Source: Flavobacterium sp. ZT3R18 (GTDB taxonomy: Bacteria; Bacteroidota; Bacteroidia; Flavobacteriales; Flavobacteriaceae). From it: a DNA stretch of 64,000 nucleotides. The stretch spans positions 1 to 64,000 of the forward strand of contig NZ_VJZS01000018.1 of assembly GCF_007097385.1 (NCBI RefSeq), given 5' to 3'. The position numbers and the translations under genes were made by a program. This document shows positions 16,552 to 25,649 of the stretch, piece after piece. The notes below the pieces were generated by a model. That model had not been told where the DNA came from and did no database searches. It was given only the letters and a program-made list of their open reading frames with translations. Within the stretch, counting starts at the first letter, position 1; each line of letters opens with the position of its first letter.

Positions 16552-19073
16552 TATTCTCCCCAAACCTTAGCAATCCTATCTTTTATCTTTTGCTCATAAA
16601 TTTCTATTAACTCCTTACTAGAATTAACCAATGCTTGCTCTTTTTCGATTAAGGAAACGATTTGCTGTTGAATTTCAATCGAAGGAACTGGAATTTGATA
16701 TGATTTAACATAGTCAGTTGGAACTCTTTGTAAACCACCTGTTCCGGTCATGTTTAATTTTCCTCTTTCTCTGAAACTATCTGTAATAACATTAAGATAA
16801 ATCCATGTTGAAAGTATTTTATCATTCGGTCTGAGTACATAATACTCACTTGAACCGAAGCCAATTCCATTAATTAAGTTTTTAGCTACTCCTGCTTTTC
16901 CATTTTCAAAACAAGGTGTTACTTTTGCAAGTAATACATCATCTTCCTTAAAATAAGTATAACCTTTGTATACTTCACTTAAAGGCTTTACTTGATTAGC
17001 AACAAAATCGATTTGATTCTCATTCAAATCTGCCATTGGTACAAATGAAACTTCAGTATTGTCATCGAGAGTATTTATTTCTGATTTTTTAGGATTGACT
17101 ATACAAATATCTTCAAATGCAACAAACTCCCAATTTGGATTAATTTCAATTCTTGGTTTATAGTTAGCCACTACCATTTTAGAACCGTCAATTATTTTTT
17201 GATAACTTTCTATTTCATTTACAATTTCTTTTTGAACTGAAAGTGGTGGTAGTGGTATTTTTAAATCTCTAATAATCTTTTGTGAAATATTGGGTTGAGC
17301 CCCCCCACCGCTTAAAGAAATTAAATAGTCTTTTTGCGATTTTATAATTAAATACAAATATTCTGGAATAGCTTTGTCATTTGGTAAAATTCCACATACC
17401 GCTTGATTTGTTGAGGCTTCAAATTTTAATATTCCAACTTGACCAGCAGTTGCTCCATACATCGCAACTAAAACTGTATTTATTGGAAACATCTTTGCTG
17501 ATGATTTTTTCAAAGCTACTTCGGTTATGTAAATTTCCGCAGAATTTATATAACCTTGTGCAACTTCACCACTTCTTAACCAAGGAATTGTTCCATTATG
17601 ATAAAACTCTTCTTCGTATTTTTTTAGTGGTGTTCCTCCAGATGAAGTAGTGAATATATCTCCAATAGAAACTATATCATATTTAACATTTGATAATTCT
17701 TGGCTAATTTTATACTTCTCACCACTCAAATTATAGTCGCCACTTTTCCCAATTTCAGTTTTACTTACTGCTTGTGCTAAATTGGTGTTTTCAAATGGTT
17801 TGCCTTCAATGCAATTTTCTCTAAAGGTTTTTAATGTGGCAACAGCTTCTTCTAATTGTCCGCCTTTTACAGCATTACGTTGTGAACCTAAACCATAGCC
17901 ATCGTTATCTATTTTTAAAAATAAAACATCTTTAGTTTTCTTGGCTAAATCTGCATCCATCAATAAAATAGAGGTTTTTACGCCACTGTAAGGATTAAAA
18001 ACACCTGCCGGCAAACTCACAATGGCATACAAATATTTATCTACCAACATTTTGCGTAACGCTTTGTAAGCAGTTCCGCTTTGAAAGATAATACCTTCGG
18101 GGACAATAATTCCAGCTCTACCTTTCGGGTTTAAATGCTCAGCTATATAATCTACAAATAATACTTCGCTGCGGTTACTGCTTATTGTGAATTTTTTATG
18201 TGGTCTAATTCCCCCTTTTGGACTCATAAAGGGTGGATTGGCTAAAACCACATCAAAGGTTTCGTCCCAACGGTCTTCACTACTCAAAGTATCATATTCA
18301 AAAATATGGGGATCAGAAAAGCCATGTAAATACAAATTCACCAAACTCAATCGAACCATATCGGGAGAAATATCATAGCCAATAAAATTTTTGATTAATT
18401 TTTTACGCTCGTCAGGTGTTAAGTTATTATTGTTCTTTTCTTTAATGTGTTTGAAAGCTGAAATCAAAAATCCTGCAGTACCACAGGCCGGGTCAAGAAT
18501 CGTGTCAGTTTTACTTGGGTTTACAGCTGCTACCAAAAAATCAATAATGTGTCGAGGTGTTCTAAATTGTCCTGCATCACCTTGTGAACCCATTACAGAA
18601 AGCAAATATTCAAAAGCATCACCTAGTTTTTCACTGTGTGTATATTCGAATTCACTTATTGTTTTAAGAAACATTTTTAGGGTTTCTGGATCACGGTAAG
18701 GTAAATAGGCATTCTTAAAAATATTAGAAAATAATTCGGGAATATTTGGATTCTTCACCATTCCTTCAATTGCTTCCGAATATAGTTTCAACATTTCCGT
18801 TGCACTAACTTTTGTATCAAAAAGATTATCCCAACTATATTTTTCAAAAGGTACTACTATTTCTTTTTTCGGATCATTTGGATCCGGAATTTTATAATCT
18901 GAAAAGAATTTTGCTTTTCCACCCAATTCAATAGCTTCTTTATCCATGTCATCCATGAATTTATAGATCAGTGCTATAGTAATTTGTTCAATTTGTGATT
19001 TCGGATCTGGTAATTTTCCAACTAATATATCACGACAGTCATCAATTCTTCTCTTTGTTATGTTATCTAACAT
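16551..19073 (-). CDS. hsdM: Type I restriction methylase fused to specificity subunit (HsdM-HsdS)
   Basis: This protein has 840 residues. Residues 1-440 are HsdM: an N-terminal helical domain, SAM motif I ILDPACGTAGFL near 195, and catalytic motif IV VVLANPPF near 283, marking an N6-adenine methyltransferase. Residues 455-840 are HsdS: two target-recognition domains, the first with GGTPLKKYEEEFYHNGTIPW and PNISQKIIRDLKIPLPPLS, the second with EVSFVPMADLNENQ and RVPTDYVKSYQIPVPSIE, separated by coiled-coil spacers. Separate hsdM and hsdS genes are the norm; the fusion makes a single modification polypeptide. It lies 33 bp downstream of hsdR and overlaps the HEPN-like gene. Two different TRDs imply a bipartite, asymmetric recognition site. 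Confidence 0.9.
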   Translation of the reverse strand: MLDNITKRRIDDCRDILVGKLPDPKSQIEQITIALIYKFMDDMDKEAIELGGKAKFFSDYKIPDPNDPKKEIVVPFEKYSWDNLFDTKVSATEMLKLYSEAIEGMVKNPNIPELFSNIFKNAYLPYRDPETLKMFLKTISEFEYTHSEKLGDAFEYLLSVMGSQGDAGQFRTPRHIIDFLVAAVNPSKTDTILDPACGTAGFLISAFKHIKEKNNNNLTPDERKKLIKNFIGYDISPDMVRLSLVNLYLHGFSDPHIFEYDTLSSEDRWDETFDVVLANPPFMSPKGGIRPHKKFTISSNRSEVLFVDYIAEHLNPKGRAGIIVPEGIIFQSGTAYKALRKMLVDKYLYAIVSLPAGVFNPYSGVKTSILLMDADLAKKTKDVLFLKIDNDGYGLGSQRNAVKGGQLEEAVATLKTFRENCIEGKPFENTNLAQAVSKTEIGKSGDYNLSGEKYKISQELSNVKYDIVSIGDIFTTSSGGTPLKKYEEEFYHNGTIPWLRSGEVAQGYINSAEIYITEVALKKSSAKMFPINTVLVAMYGATAGQVGILKFEASTNQAVCGILPNDKAIPEYLYLIIKSQKDYLISLSGGGAQPNISQKIIRDLKIPLPPLSVQKEIVNEIESYQKIIDGSKMVVANYKPRIEINPNWEFVAFEDICIVNPKKSEINTLDDNTEVSFVPMADLNENQIDFVANQVKPLSEVYKGYTYFKEDDVLLAKVTPCFENGKAGVAKNLINGIGFGSSEYYVLRPNDKILSTWIYLNVITDSFRERGKLNMTGTGGLQRVPTDYVKSYQIPVPSIEIQQQIVSLIEKEQALVNSSKELIEIYEQKIKDRIAKVWGE

Positions 19074-19106
19074 TATGTTTATTATGGGTATTATTTAATT
19101 TTGAAA

Positions 19107-21635
19107 TTATGCAGCGAAATTTTCTAGTTTTATATAGTCCTTAATATAAACTGGAATGACCTCTCTGTATTTAGATGCTACTTCTTTAAATTGTTTAATT
19201 GTTAAAGTAGGATTAGTTTGTAAGGCTTGAAAATCTTTGTTTTCAATTATTTTTCTAATATCTTGGTCAACAATATAAGCTTTGAAGAAATATTGTAGTG
19301 CTCTAATGTTTACATCTTCTTCTGGGGGATAGATAGAAATGAATTTATCAAATTCTTCATCGAGCATTTCGTCTTTGGATTTGAATTTAGGAATAATGCC
19401 AAATATTTTTTCTACCATTTCGCGAATTGAAACTTTACGGTCTATTTTAGCTGCTTTACGTAATTTTTCCATATTGAAATATTCATTCGGTTTGTCAAGA
19501 ATTTCATTTTGAATATGGCTAACTATCAGTTCCCAATTGCCTAGCTCAACATGCTTTTTAATAACATCGTCCATGATAATTCTATTTTCAAAATCACGAT
19601 AAAGCATGCGATCAATCTTCATGCCATCAAGACCTATTTCTTTTTCCTCCATTACTAATAGAGGATCAATAATTTCACTAGTATATTTTTTTATTTTGGT
19701 TTCACCACCAGAATTATCAGTTTTACCGTCCCTAGTTTTTGGTAGAATTAAAACCTCGTCATAGTCGAATTTTTCTTCAAAATATTCGCAGTTGGCAAAA
19801 AAATCAAATAATTTAAAGTTCTTCTTGTCTTTTTGTATTATTTCCTCTTCGTTTAATTCATTTTTAAATTTAAATGTAAAAGTGTGTTTGCGAGTGCCTC
19901 GCCCTTTTATTTGCACAAAATCGGATGGACTAAAAACAGGACGCATTAAACAAATATTTAATAAATCAGAACAATCATATCCAGTTGTCATCATTCCAAC
20001 CGTTACGCAAATACGAGTTTTACTTGATTTATACCCTTCTAGCCAATTAGTTTTTCCATTTAAATTATCATTAGAAAAGTTAATTGTCATTTGTTGAGCA
20101 TCTGTAATTTGCGAAGTTACTTGAACTGCAAAATCGGAATTGTATTTGTTTGGAAATAATTTTTCAGCAAATTCGTTTAAAATTTCGGTCAATCTTCTTG
20201 CATGATTTTGGCTCACCGCAAAAATGATTGTTTTACCTATTTCGTTGGTTATTGGATCACGCAATGCTTTTTCTAAATATGTTTTGCAAAAAACAGCATT
20301 GGTTTTATCAGAAAAGAATTTTTTTTCAAAATCTCTTGAAACAAAAGTTTCCGACTCTTCACCTTCTTCCGTTTGTCTAATTATGGCATACCCCTGATCT
20401 GAAAGTAATTGTGTGGTAATTTCTGTGCGAGCATCTATCGTAATGGGGTTTCTTAAAAAATTATCTTTAACCCCTTGTAATAAAGTATATCTAAAAGTTG
20501 GTTGACCATTTTCACAACCAAAAGTGCTGTAAGTATCCCGAAGCATTCTGCGTTCAATTTCTCTCGGGTCATTTTCTCTTATTTTATCAATATCTACACC
20601 TTTCAAATAATCTTTTGGTGTAGCTGTTAATCCTAATTTATAACCATTGAAATATTCAAAAACCGCTCTCGAGTTTCCAGAAACAGAACGATGCGATTCG
20701 TCAGAAATTAATAAATCAAAATCAGTAGGAGTAAACAAATCACGATACTTATTATTAAAAAGTAATGATTGAATAGTAGTAACTACAATTTCAGCTTTAT
20801 GCCAATCAGTTCTATGTTCTTTGTAAATATAAGTGGTATAATCAGGCTTTAAATAATTGGTAAAATCTTTGTAAGCTTGGTCTTCTAATTCTATCCTATC
20901 AACTAAAAATAAAACTTTTTTTGCATTTTTAGTACGTAAAAACAATTTGATAACCGCTGCAGCTGTTAGAGTTTTGCCCGTTCCAGTAGCCATCTCAAAA
21001 AGAAAACGATCTTTATCATTAGTAACAGCTTCTTGTAGTTTTTGAACAGCCTTTAACTGATAATAGCGTAAAAAGCGAAGCTTATTGTTCCAAATAAAAT
21101 CAGCACTATTCTCCACTGTCCCATTCCAACTAGGCCTTTCGGCATAGTCTGGCATTTGTACAGAAGCAATATAATCAATACTAACCTCTTCACTGGCTAA
21201 TTCTTCTCTGTCTGGATTCCAGTCTTTAATAGCTCCAATTTCGGTAGGAGAAGGGTATTTGTAAATGGGTTTTGGATTTCCCTTTTTTAAATCCCATAAA
21301 TAATGCACAATACCATTTGATAAAATGATATATTGAGCATCCACTGCATTTGCATACTTTCTTGCCTGTTCTTTAGCTACTAGTGGATGTAAACTCTCTT
21401 TTTTGGCTTCTAAAACACAAATGGGTTTGTTATTTGTATCGACAAGTAGAAAATCGAGAGAACCACTCTTAGTTTTTTCAAAGTCATTACCCCAAGCATC
21501 TATTTCTTTTTGGGTGATTTTGACATGATTCTCTAGTAATATATTGGCATTACCATGCTCACTATCAAAGAATCGCCAACCTGCTTCAGAAAGTAGTTGG
21601 TTTATTTTGATTCTTGCGTGAGCTTCGTTTTTCAT
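19107..21635 (-). CDS. hsdR: Type I restriction endonuclease subunit R
   Basis: This protein has 842 residues. The N-terminal nuclease region carries the PD-(D/E)xK core SLDFLLVD, then CVLEAKKES, near residues 58-80. The SF2 translocase follows: EMATGTGKTLTAAAVIKLFL (Walker A, near 220), ISDESHRS (Walker B), LGLTATP and QIKGRGTRKH (motif VI). The C-terminal region should contact the methylase. It is the first gene of the operon hsdR, hsdMS, HEPN, putAbiC, FokI-like. It translocates and cuts DNA lacking the cognate methylation. Nothing appears broken. Confidence 0.9.
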   Translation of the reverse strand: MKNEAHARIKINQLLSEAGWRFFDSEHGNANILLENHVKITQKEIDAWGNDFEKTKSGSLDFLLVDTNNKPICVLEAKKESLHPLVAKEQARKYANAVDAQYIILSNGIVHYLWDLKKGNPKPIYKYPSPTEIGAIKDWNPDREELASEEVSIDYIASVQMPDYAERPSWNGTVENSADFIWNNKLRFLRYYQLKAVQKLQEAVTNDKDRFLFEMATGTGKTLTAAAVIKLFLRTKNAKKVLFLVDRIELEDQAYKDFTNYLKPDYTTYIYKEHRTDWHKAEIVVTTIQSLLFNNKYRDLFTPTDFDLLISDESHRSVSGNSRAVFEYFNGYKLGLTATPKDYLKGVDIDKIRENDPREIERRMLRDTYSTFGCENGQPTFRYTLLQGVKDNFLRNPITIDARTEITTQLLSDQGYAIIRQTEEGEESETFVSRDFEKKFFSDKTNAVFCKTYLEKALRDPITNEIGKTIIFAVSQNHARRLTEILNEFAEKLFPNKYNSDFAVQVTSQITDAQQMTINFSNDNLNGKTNWLEGYKSSKTRICVTVGMMTTGYDCSDLLNICLMRPVFSPSDFVQIKGRGTRKHTFTFKFKNELNEEEIIQKDKKNFKLFDFFANCEYFEEKFDYDEVLILPKTRDGKTDNSGGETKIKKYTSEIIDPLLVMEEKEIGLDGMKIDRMLYRDFENRIIMDDVIKKHVELGNWELIVSHIQNEILDKPNEYFNMEKLRKAAKIDRKVSIREMVEKIFGIIPKFKSKDEMLDEEFDKFISIYPPEEDVNIRALQYFFKAYIVDQDIRKIIENKDFQALQTNPTLTIKQFKEVASKYREVIPVYIKDYIKLENFAA

Positions 21636-21983
21636 GGATTGAAATAAAATTCTTTCTAATCATCAAACATATCAAATAAATACCACTTTAACAATTATAA
21701 TTTATGATAGTTTTTGTTGTTTTTACAAAGATAAAATAGGGAAAGTGCTTGTTTTACGGGCTTCCGTATTATGAAAACAATATTCTTTTTATAAGTTAAG
21801 GGCTTTTACTTAGTATTCTGATTTTTAAACAAATAAAATTATTGGTTCTGTTTAATGATATTAATGAATCGTTATTTTAAAGGTGTGTTTAAGGTTGGAC
21901 TTTTATATTCTTATTATTAGCCATACGATTATCATTTACTCACGCTTTTTCTATTGTTTTTTTGGTGTTAGTTATTATGCCAT
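21636..21983. other. Intergenic, no gene seen
   Basis: This AT-rich stretch lies upstream of hsdR and downstream of a gene fossil. The hsdR promoter must lie near its right side, but I could not choose a convincing TTG/TAnnTTTG pair. No structured element was recognised. Confidence 0.4.
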
Positions 21984-22110
21984 TTATTTTCGTTTGTCTG
22001 TTGCCTGTTTATCATACCCTATCAAATTACACAATTCTCTCAATCTACTTCGTACTCGATTACCATACTGATTTTCGATTTCTTACGCTAAATCAAGATT
22101 AACAATAACT
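21984..22110 (-). pseudogene. Fossil C-terminus of IstB/DnaC-like ATPase
   Basis: The minus strand reads EIENQYGNRVRSRLRELCNL, then IGYDKQATDKRK and a TAA stop at 21984-21986. This matches the C-terminus of the ATPase at 23540 (EIENQYGNRVRSRLREMINL, then IAYDKTIKDKR). A TAA replaces a sense codon just before EIENQ, and no upstream part remains. The DUF1016 gene lies between the fossil and the longer copy, so the two probably mark a duplication or an insertion scar in the mobile element. Confidence 0.65.
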
Positions 22111-22139
22111 GAATCATAGTTTTCATGACTCTGAGGCTG

Positions 22140-23276
22140 TTATTCCAACTGTTTTAATTCATTTTCAATAAAGGCTTGCAACACTTCTTTGCTAGGTAGT
22201 TGCAGTAAATATTTAGATACAAACAGTTTTTCGTCCATTCCCGAAAGGGCATATTCCACTAGTTTTGTTCCTTTTTGGGTACATAACAAAATACCTATTG
22301 GCGGATTGTCATCGGGTTGTTTCATTTCTTCCCTGTAATAAGAAACATAAGTGTTGAGCTGTGATAAATGTTCGTGCTTAAACTGATCCGCTTTCAGTTC
22401 TATTAAAACATGACATTTTAAAATTCTGTGATAAAAAACTAAATCTACAAAATAGTATTCCTCATCTATAAGGATTTTCTTTTGCCGCGCTTCAAAGCAA
22501 AAGCCATTTCCGAGTTCTACAATAAATTCCTGTAAATGGTTTATCAATGCTTGTTCGAGTGTATTTTCTTCAATTAAATTGTAGCTGCCTAATTTTAGAA
22601 AATCAAAAATATAATGGGATTTTATAGAATCTATAGGGCTCGAAGGTTCTATTTTTTGCAACAATTCTTCGAATCCTGCAGCTGTACTTTGAGATAAACC
22701 GACTCTTTCAAAAGCAAGTGAATGAATTTGTTTTTTTAATTGTGCAACTGAGGGTTGCGTTTTTAAAATTAACAATTCATAAAACTGTCTTTGTGTTGGG
22801 TCTTTTATTTTGATAAGTTCAAGATAATGACTGTATGAAATTGATGTTACGGCTTTAGTGTTAAAGTTATCGTGTTTGTTTTGAGTGTTTTGTAATTCTG
22901 CGGATGGCATCCGCAAAATGTTTAGCTCGTTTAATTGCAATTTTGCGGTTGGCAACCGCAAAATGTTTTCAGCAATTAAATGAGCATATTTTTGATGGAT
23001 AATACTTGCGTAAAAAGGATAAGTGGTGTAGAATAATCGACATCTGGCTAATTCAGATGCGGCTAACCCTTTTAAATTTATTGTTTTGGCTAATTTTGAA
23101 ATTAGTTTATCACCATAAGTTGCCCTGTCTTCTCCATTCTGTTCAAATTCTACAATATAAAACCCAACCAGCCAATTACGAACGGTCATAGAAATATTTA
23201 CTGCTTTTACCGCTTCTTGTTGTAAAACGGCGTGCGTGTGCTGAATGGATTCGGCTAAAGAATCAAAATTTATCAT
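22140..23276 (-). CDS. DUF1016 (YhcG-type) PD-(D/E)xK nuclease-domain protein
   Basis: This protein has 378 residues. The N-terminal half is the DUF1016 helical domain (SMTVRNWLVGFYIVEFEQNG, then YGDKLISKLAK). The C-terminal half is a PDDEXK nuclease with FVDLVFYHRILKCHVLIELK, where D and E-x-K form the catalytic core near residue 275. Between them lies a lineage-specific insert carrying two similar peptide units (ILRLPTAKLQ and ILRMPSAELQ), each encoded by a DNA palindrome. The family associates with restriction and mobile elements; the exact role is uncertain. Confidence 0.8.
   Translation of the reverse strand: MINFDSLAESIQHTHAVLQQEAVKAVNISMTVRNWLVGFYIVEFEQNGEDRATYGDKLISKLAKTINLKGLAASELARCRLFYTTYPFYASIIHQKYAHLIAENILRLPTAKLQLNELNILRMPSAELQNTQNKHDNFNTKAVTSISYSHYLELIKIKDPTQRQFYELLILKTQPSVAQLKKQIHSLAFERVGLSQSTAAGFEELLQKIEPSSPIDSIKSHYIFDFLKLGSYNLIEENTLEQALINHLQEFIVELGNGFCFEARQKKILIDEEYYFVDLVFYHRILKCHVLIELKADQFKHEHLSQLNTYVSYYREEMKQPDDNPPIGILLCTQKGTKLVEYALSGMDEKLFVSKYLLQLPSKEVLQAFIENELKQLE
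22899..22963. repeat. Two palindromic repeats inside the DUF1016 coding sequence
   Basis: TGCGGATGGCATCCGCA (22899-22915) and TTTTGCGGTTGGCAACCGCAAAA (22941-22963, stem only 11 bp each side) are near-perfect palindromes in frame within the DUF1016 gene. Each encodes LRxPxAxLQ-like residues. The arms vary in compensating fashion (GGATG/CATCC versus GGTTG/CAACC), so DNA or RNA pairing seems conserved rather than the protein sequence. The gene stays open through both. Confidence 0.7.
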
Positions 23277-23539
23277 AACATTAGTGTCTTTGGGGATTAA
23301 CCACTTGATTGTAGTATCAAAAATACCAACTTAACTTGTGAGAACATAGATTGTTTTTTTTTTAAATATACTTTTTAAACTTCGGAACATATCAGTGAAA
23401 AAGTGGGGGATTTGGAATTTTTGCTAAGGTATTGAAAATAATTTCGTGCAGAATACGTAAAAAACATAAAGACCGTATTTTTTTTGAAACTAAATAAATT
23501 AGTAGTTGTTCCGATTGTTTAACTACGTTCGCAATAACG

Positions 23540-24162
23540 TTAACGTTTGTCTTTTATGGTTTTGTCGTAAGCGATAAGGTTAATCATTTCCCTCAATCGG
23601 CTTCGTACTCGATTGCCATATTGATTTTCGATTTCGGTTGCGGATAGGTTGGTGGTAATGTGAGTTTGTAGTTTTTTGTTTGTGAATAGTTCGTAACGGC
23701 TTAATAGGATTTCTGCCATAACGTTGCATTCGTTTCCGAAATATTTAAGGTTGTTTTCGGTACCTAAATCATCGAAACAAATTGTTTTTGGTTCGGATTG
23801 GTAGAGTTTGCCTTTGCTGTATTTGTGGATGATTTCATAGCCGTCCTGGATAAATTCGAAACTGATGTCCCGGCACGGTTTAACGAAAAATTTGTGCTCG
23901 GTAGGAGTGAGGTGTTTCATTACATTCATTAGTGACGTTTTGCCACAGCCGACTGGGCCAGATAGCATAATTCCCTTGTTGAGGTTGATATTGAATTGAA
24001 AACAAGTTGCTTCATCTTTCAGGAAATACGCAATGAGTTTGAAAATAATGGGATGGTCATTTTCAAGGATTTTGAAATGATTTCCGTATAGTTCAACTCC
24101 TTTTTTTCGAGCCAGATGATTACTTCTTCGTAGTTGTAGTGGGATTTTATTTCTGTTTTCAT
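23540..24162 (-). pseudogene. IstB/DnaC-like helicase-loader ATPase with one-base frameshift
   Basis: An ATG at 24162 begins MKTEIKSHYNYEEVIIWLEK, then a run of seven A residues shifts the frame. Adding one A restores KKGVELYGNHFKILENDHPI and leads without a stop into GIMLSGPVGCGKTSLMNV, the Walker A region. Downstream are CFDDLGTENNLKYFG (Walker B, sensor region) and EIENQYGNRVRSRLREM. The restored protein would be about 207 residues. The second part alone (from ATG 23968) keeps the P-loop but lacks the N-terminal domain. It is the replication ATPase of the integrative element together with 24376 and 25359. The homopolymer indel could also be a sequencing error. Confidence 0.7.
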
Positions 24163-24271
24163 AATTCAGGGTTTAACCGCAAAGTGCGCAAAGGTTGAAT
24201 GCGAGGTTCGCAAAGAGTAAAAAAATATTTCATAGCCACAGATTAAAAAGATTAGCACAGATTTTTTATTG

Positions 24272-24323
24272 GCTTCTCGATACAATTTTTAAGTGAAAAA
24301 CTTAAAAATCACTCGAAGTGACG
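24272..24323. repeat. 52-nt exact dispersed repeat (copy A)
   Basis: This 52-base segment from GCTTCTCGATAC to ACTCGAAGTGACG is identical to 25281-25332. It contains an inner inverted repeat (TTTTTAAGT and ACTTAAAAA) and outer arms CTTCTCGA / TCGAAG. A shorter relative with a different centre (GCTTCTCGGC, then GCTCGAAGTGAC) lies inside the adjacent coding sequence at 24621-24646. Downstream (24338-24372) is a C-rich hairpin of the CACCCCTCCAAAGGAGGGG type. Confidence 0.7.
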
Positions 24324-24375
24324 CTTCAGGTTTTACCACCCTGCCCTGCCGGGCACCCCTCCAAAGGAGGGGAAA

Positions 24376-25272
24376 TTATAAGGGTTCTGCATAGTTTTTG
24401 TCGGTTGGGGTGTTGAGGTGTTTTGCTCTGTTTGGTTTTTCATTGGTGCTGAATTTGTTTGCGTTCAGCATCCAGTTTTGCGCAGCAGCTGTCCAATCGA
24501 CCATTGGGGTTTTGCCACCAACAAGCCAGCCGTTGCTGGAGAAGTAATTGAAGAATTTTTGTGCTTCGAGTTCCGGGAAGTTTTGTTGCTGGAAATATGT
24601 TTTGATTTCCCCGTTTGTTGGCTTCTCGGCTGCGCTCGAAGTGACAAACTTTTGCCGACTTTTTTCAGTTTGTTTTTCATTGGTGTCCGCGAATGGGAAA
24701 GGCATTTCTTTTTTCGCGGAACTTTTTTCTTTTTCTTTTTTTTCTTCTGAGAATAAATTATCATTTTCAAAATTTTGGGGTTGCTCATCCAAGTTTAAAA
24801 TATTTAAATTGTTTGTTTTGTTTATATAGTTTATAGAAGGTACCAGCGCTTGTTCAGTGCCTGTCCCAGCACTTGTTCCTTGCTTGTTCCGAACCTGTTC
24901 AGTATTTGGCAAAATTTTTTCGCTGTTGTTTGCTCTTTTTTGGACTGGTTTTAAGTCTTCTGAAAAATTGAAAAGTATAACCATACTGCCTTTATATGGA
25001 TTGAAGGAGGGTTCATATTTGAGGTATCCTTTTTCGTTTAGTTCTCTCATGCACTTGTGATAGGTTGCTTTGGAACAAATCTTACTGATGCGCATCACCT
25101 CATCTCTGGTTATGCTTATTGGATTTTTAAAACGATTTATATTCCAGAATTGGAATAATGCAATATACAAACTGATATGAGTAGGGTTGAGGTTTCGGTC
25201 TTGGACTATTCGGTCGAAGAATCCGGTTAGGTGTTTTATGTAGTTCATTGTTTTACTTGATGAGGTTATCAT
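24376..25272 (-). CDS. Replication-type winged-helix protein of integrative element
   Basis: This protein has 298 residues. The N-terminal 100 residues form a replication-initiator-like or winged-helix region (HISLYIALFQFWNINRFKNP, then ISKICSKATYHKCMRELNEK and GYLKYEPSFNPYKGSMVIL). A low-complexity linker follows. The C-terminal part (NFPELEAQKFFNYFSSNGWL, then VDWTAAAQNWMLNA) is seen in Bacteroidota mobile-element proteins that act with a DnaC-like loader. The loader gene lies downstream and an excisionase-like gene upstream. The ATG at 25248 is an equally possible start. A palindromic repeat (24621-24646) and a long T/A tract (about 24726-24750) lie within the coding sequence. Confidence 0.6.
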   Translation of the reverse strand: MITSSSKTMNYIKHLTGFFDRIVQDRNLNPTHISLYIALFQFWNINRFKNPISITRDEVMRISKICSKATYHKCMRELNEKGYLKYEPSFNPYKGSMVILFNFSEDLKPVQKRANNSEKILPNTEQVRNKQGTSAGTGTEQALVPSINYINKTNNLNILNLDEQPQNFENDNLFSEEKKEKEKSSAKKEMPFPFADTNEKQTEKSRQKFVTSSAAEKPTNGEIKTYFQQQNFPELEAQKFFNYFSSNGWLVGGKTPMVDWTAAAQNWMLNANKFSTNEKPNRAKHLNTPTDKNYAEPL

Positions 25273-25280
25273 TTCGAAAA

Positions 25281-25332
25281 GCTTCTCGATACAATTTTTA
25301 AGTGAAAAACTTAAAAATCACTCGAAGTGACG
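25281..25332. repeat. 52-nt exact dispersed repeat (copy B)
   Basis: This copy is identical to 24272-24323. It sits between the excisionase-like gene and the replication-type gene, just upstream of the latter's start, so the two copies flank the replication-type gene as direct repeats about 1 kb apart. Confidence 0.7.
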
Positions 25333-25358
25333 TTCGTCGACAAGCTTAGGTTCGATTA

Positions 25359-25649
25359 TTATTTGAATAGGTTTGGGAAAGCACTGACTTTGTTCTTTTC
25401 CAGTAATTTATCAATGTCTTGATTGTCGTAATACATAATGCCACCAATTTTGGTATAGGAAAGTGTTCCGTTGATGCGGAGGTTTTGAAGTGTTCCGGGG
25501 GAAATGTTTAGAAGCTCCCGTACTTCAGCAGATTTTAACCATTTTTTGTTTTGGGTTGTGGTTTGTGATTCAAATATTTTTTTGATTTCCTCTAAAAGTT
25601 CTTTTTTGAATTCGATCAAATCTTCTGTTGTGATAATTGTTGCTGCCAT
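25359..25649 (-). CDS. Excisionase-like helix-turn-helix protein
   Basis: This protein has 96 residues. The N-terminal helix is coiled-coil-like (DLIEFKKELLEEIKKIFESQ). The C-terminal 55 residues match the HTH_17/excisionase type: KWLKSAEVRELLNISPGTLQ, NLRINGTLSYTKIGGIMYYD and NQDIDKLLEKNK. Such proteins head the replication or excision genes of Bacteroidota integrative elements and may bend DNA for excision. Confidence 0.75.
   Translation of the reverse strand: MAATIITTEDLIEFKKELLEEIKKIFESQTTTQNKKWLKSAEVRELLNISPGTLQNLRINGTLSYTKIGGIMYYDNQDIDKLLEKNKVSAFPNLFK

Noticed and set aside
22899..22963. CRISPR-like spacing of short palindromes
   Set aside because: Only two units, no constant spacer length, no cas genes and both lie within an open reading frame.
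24465..24788. Lysine-rich 107-residue frame on the minus strand
   Set aside because: It is an out-of-frame reading of the replication-type gene through a long A/T tract.
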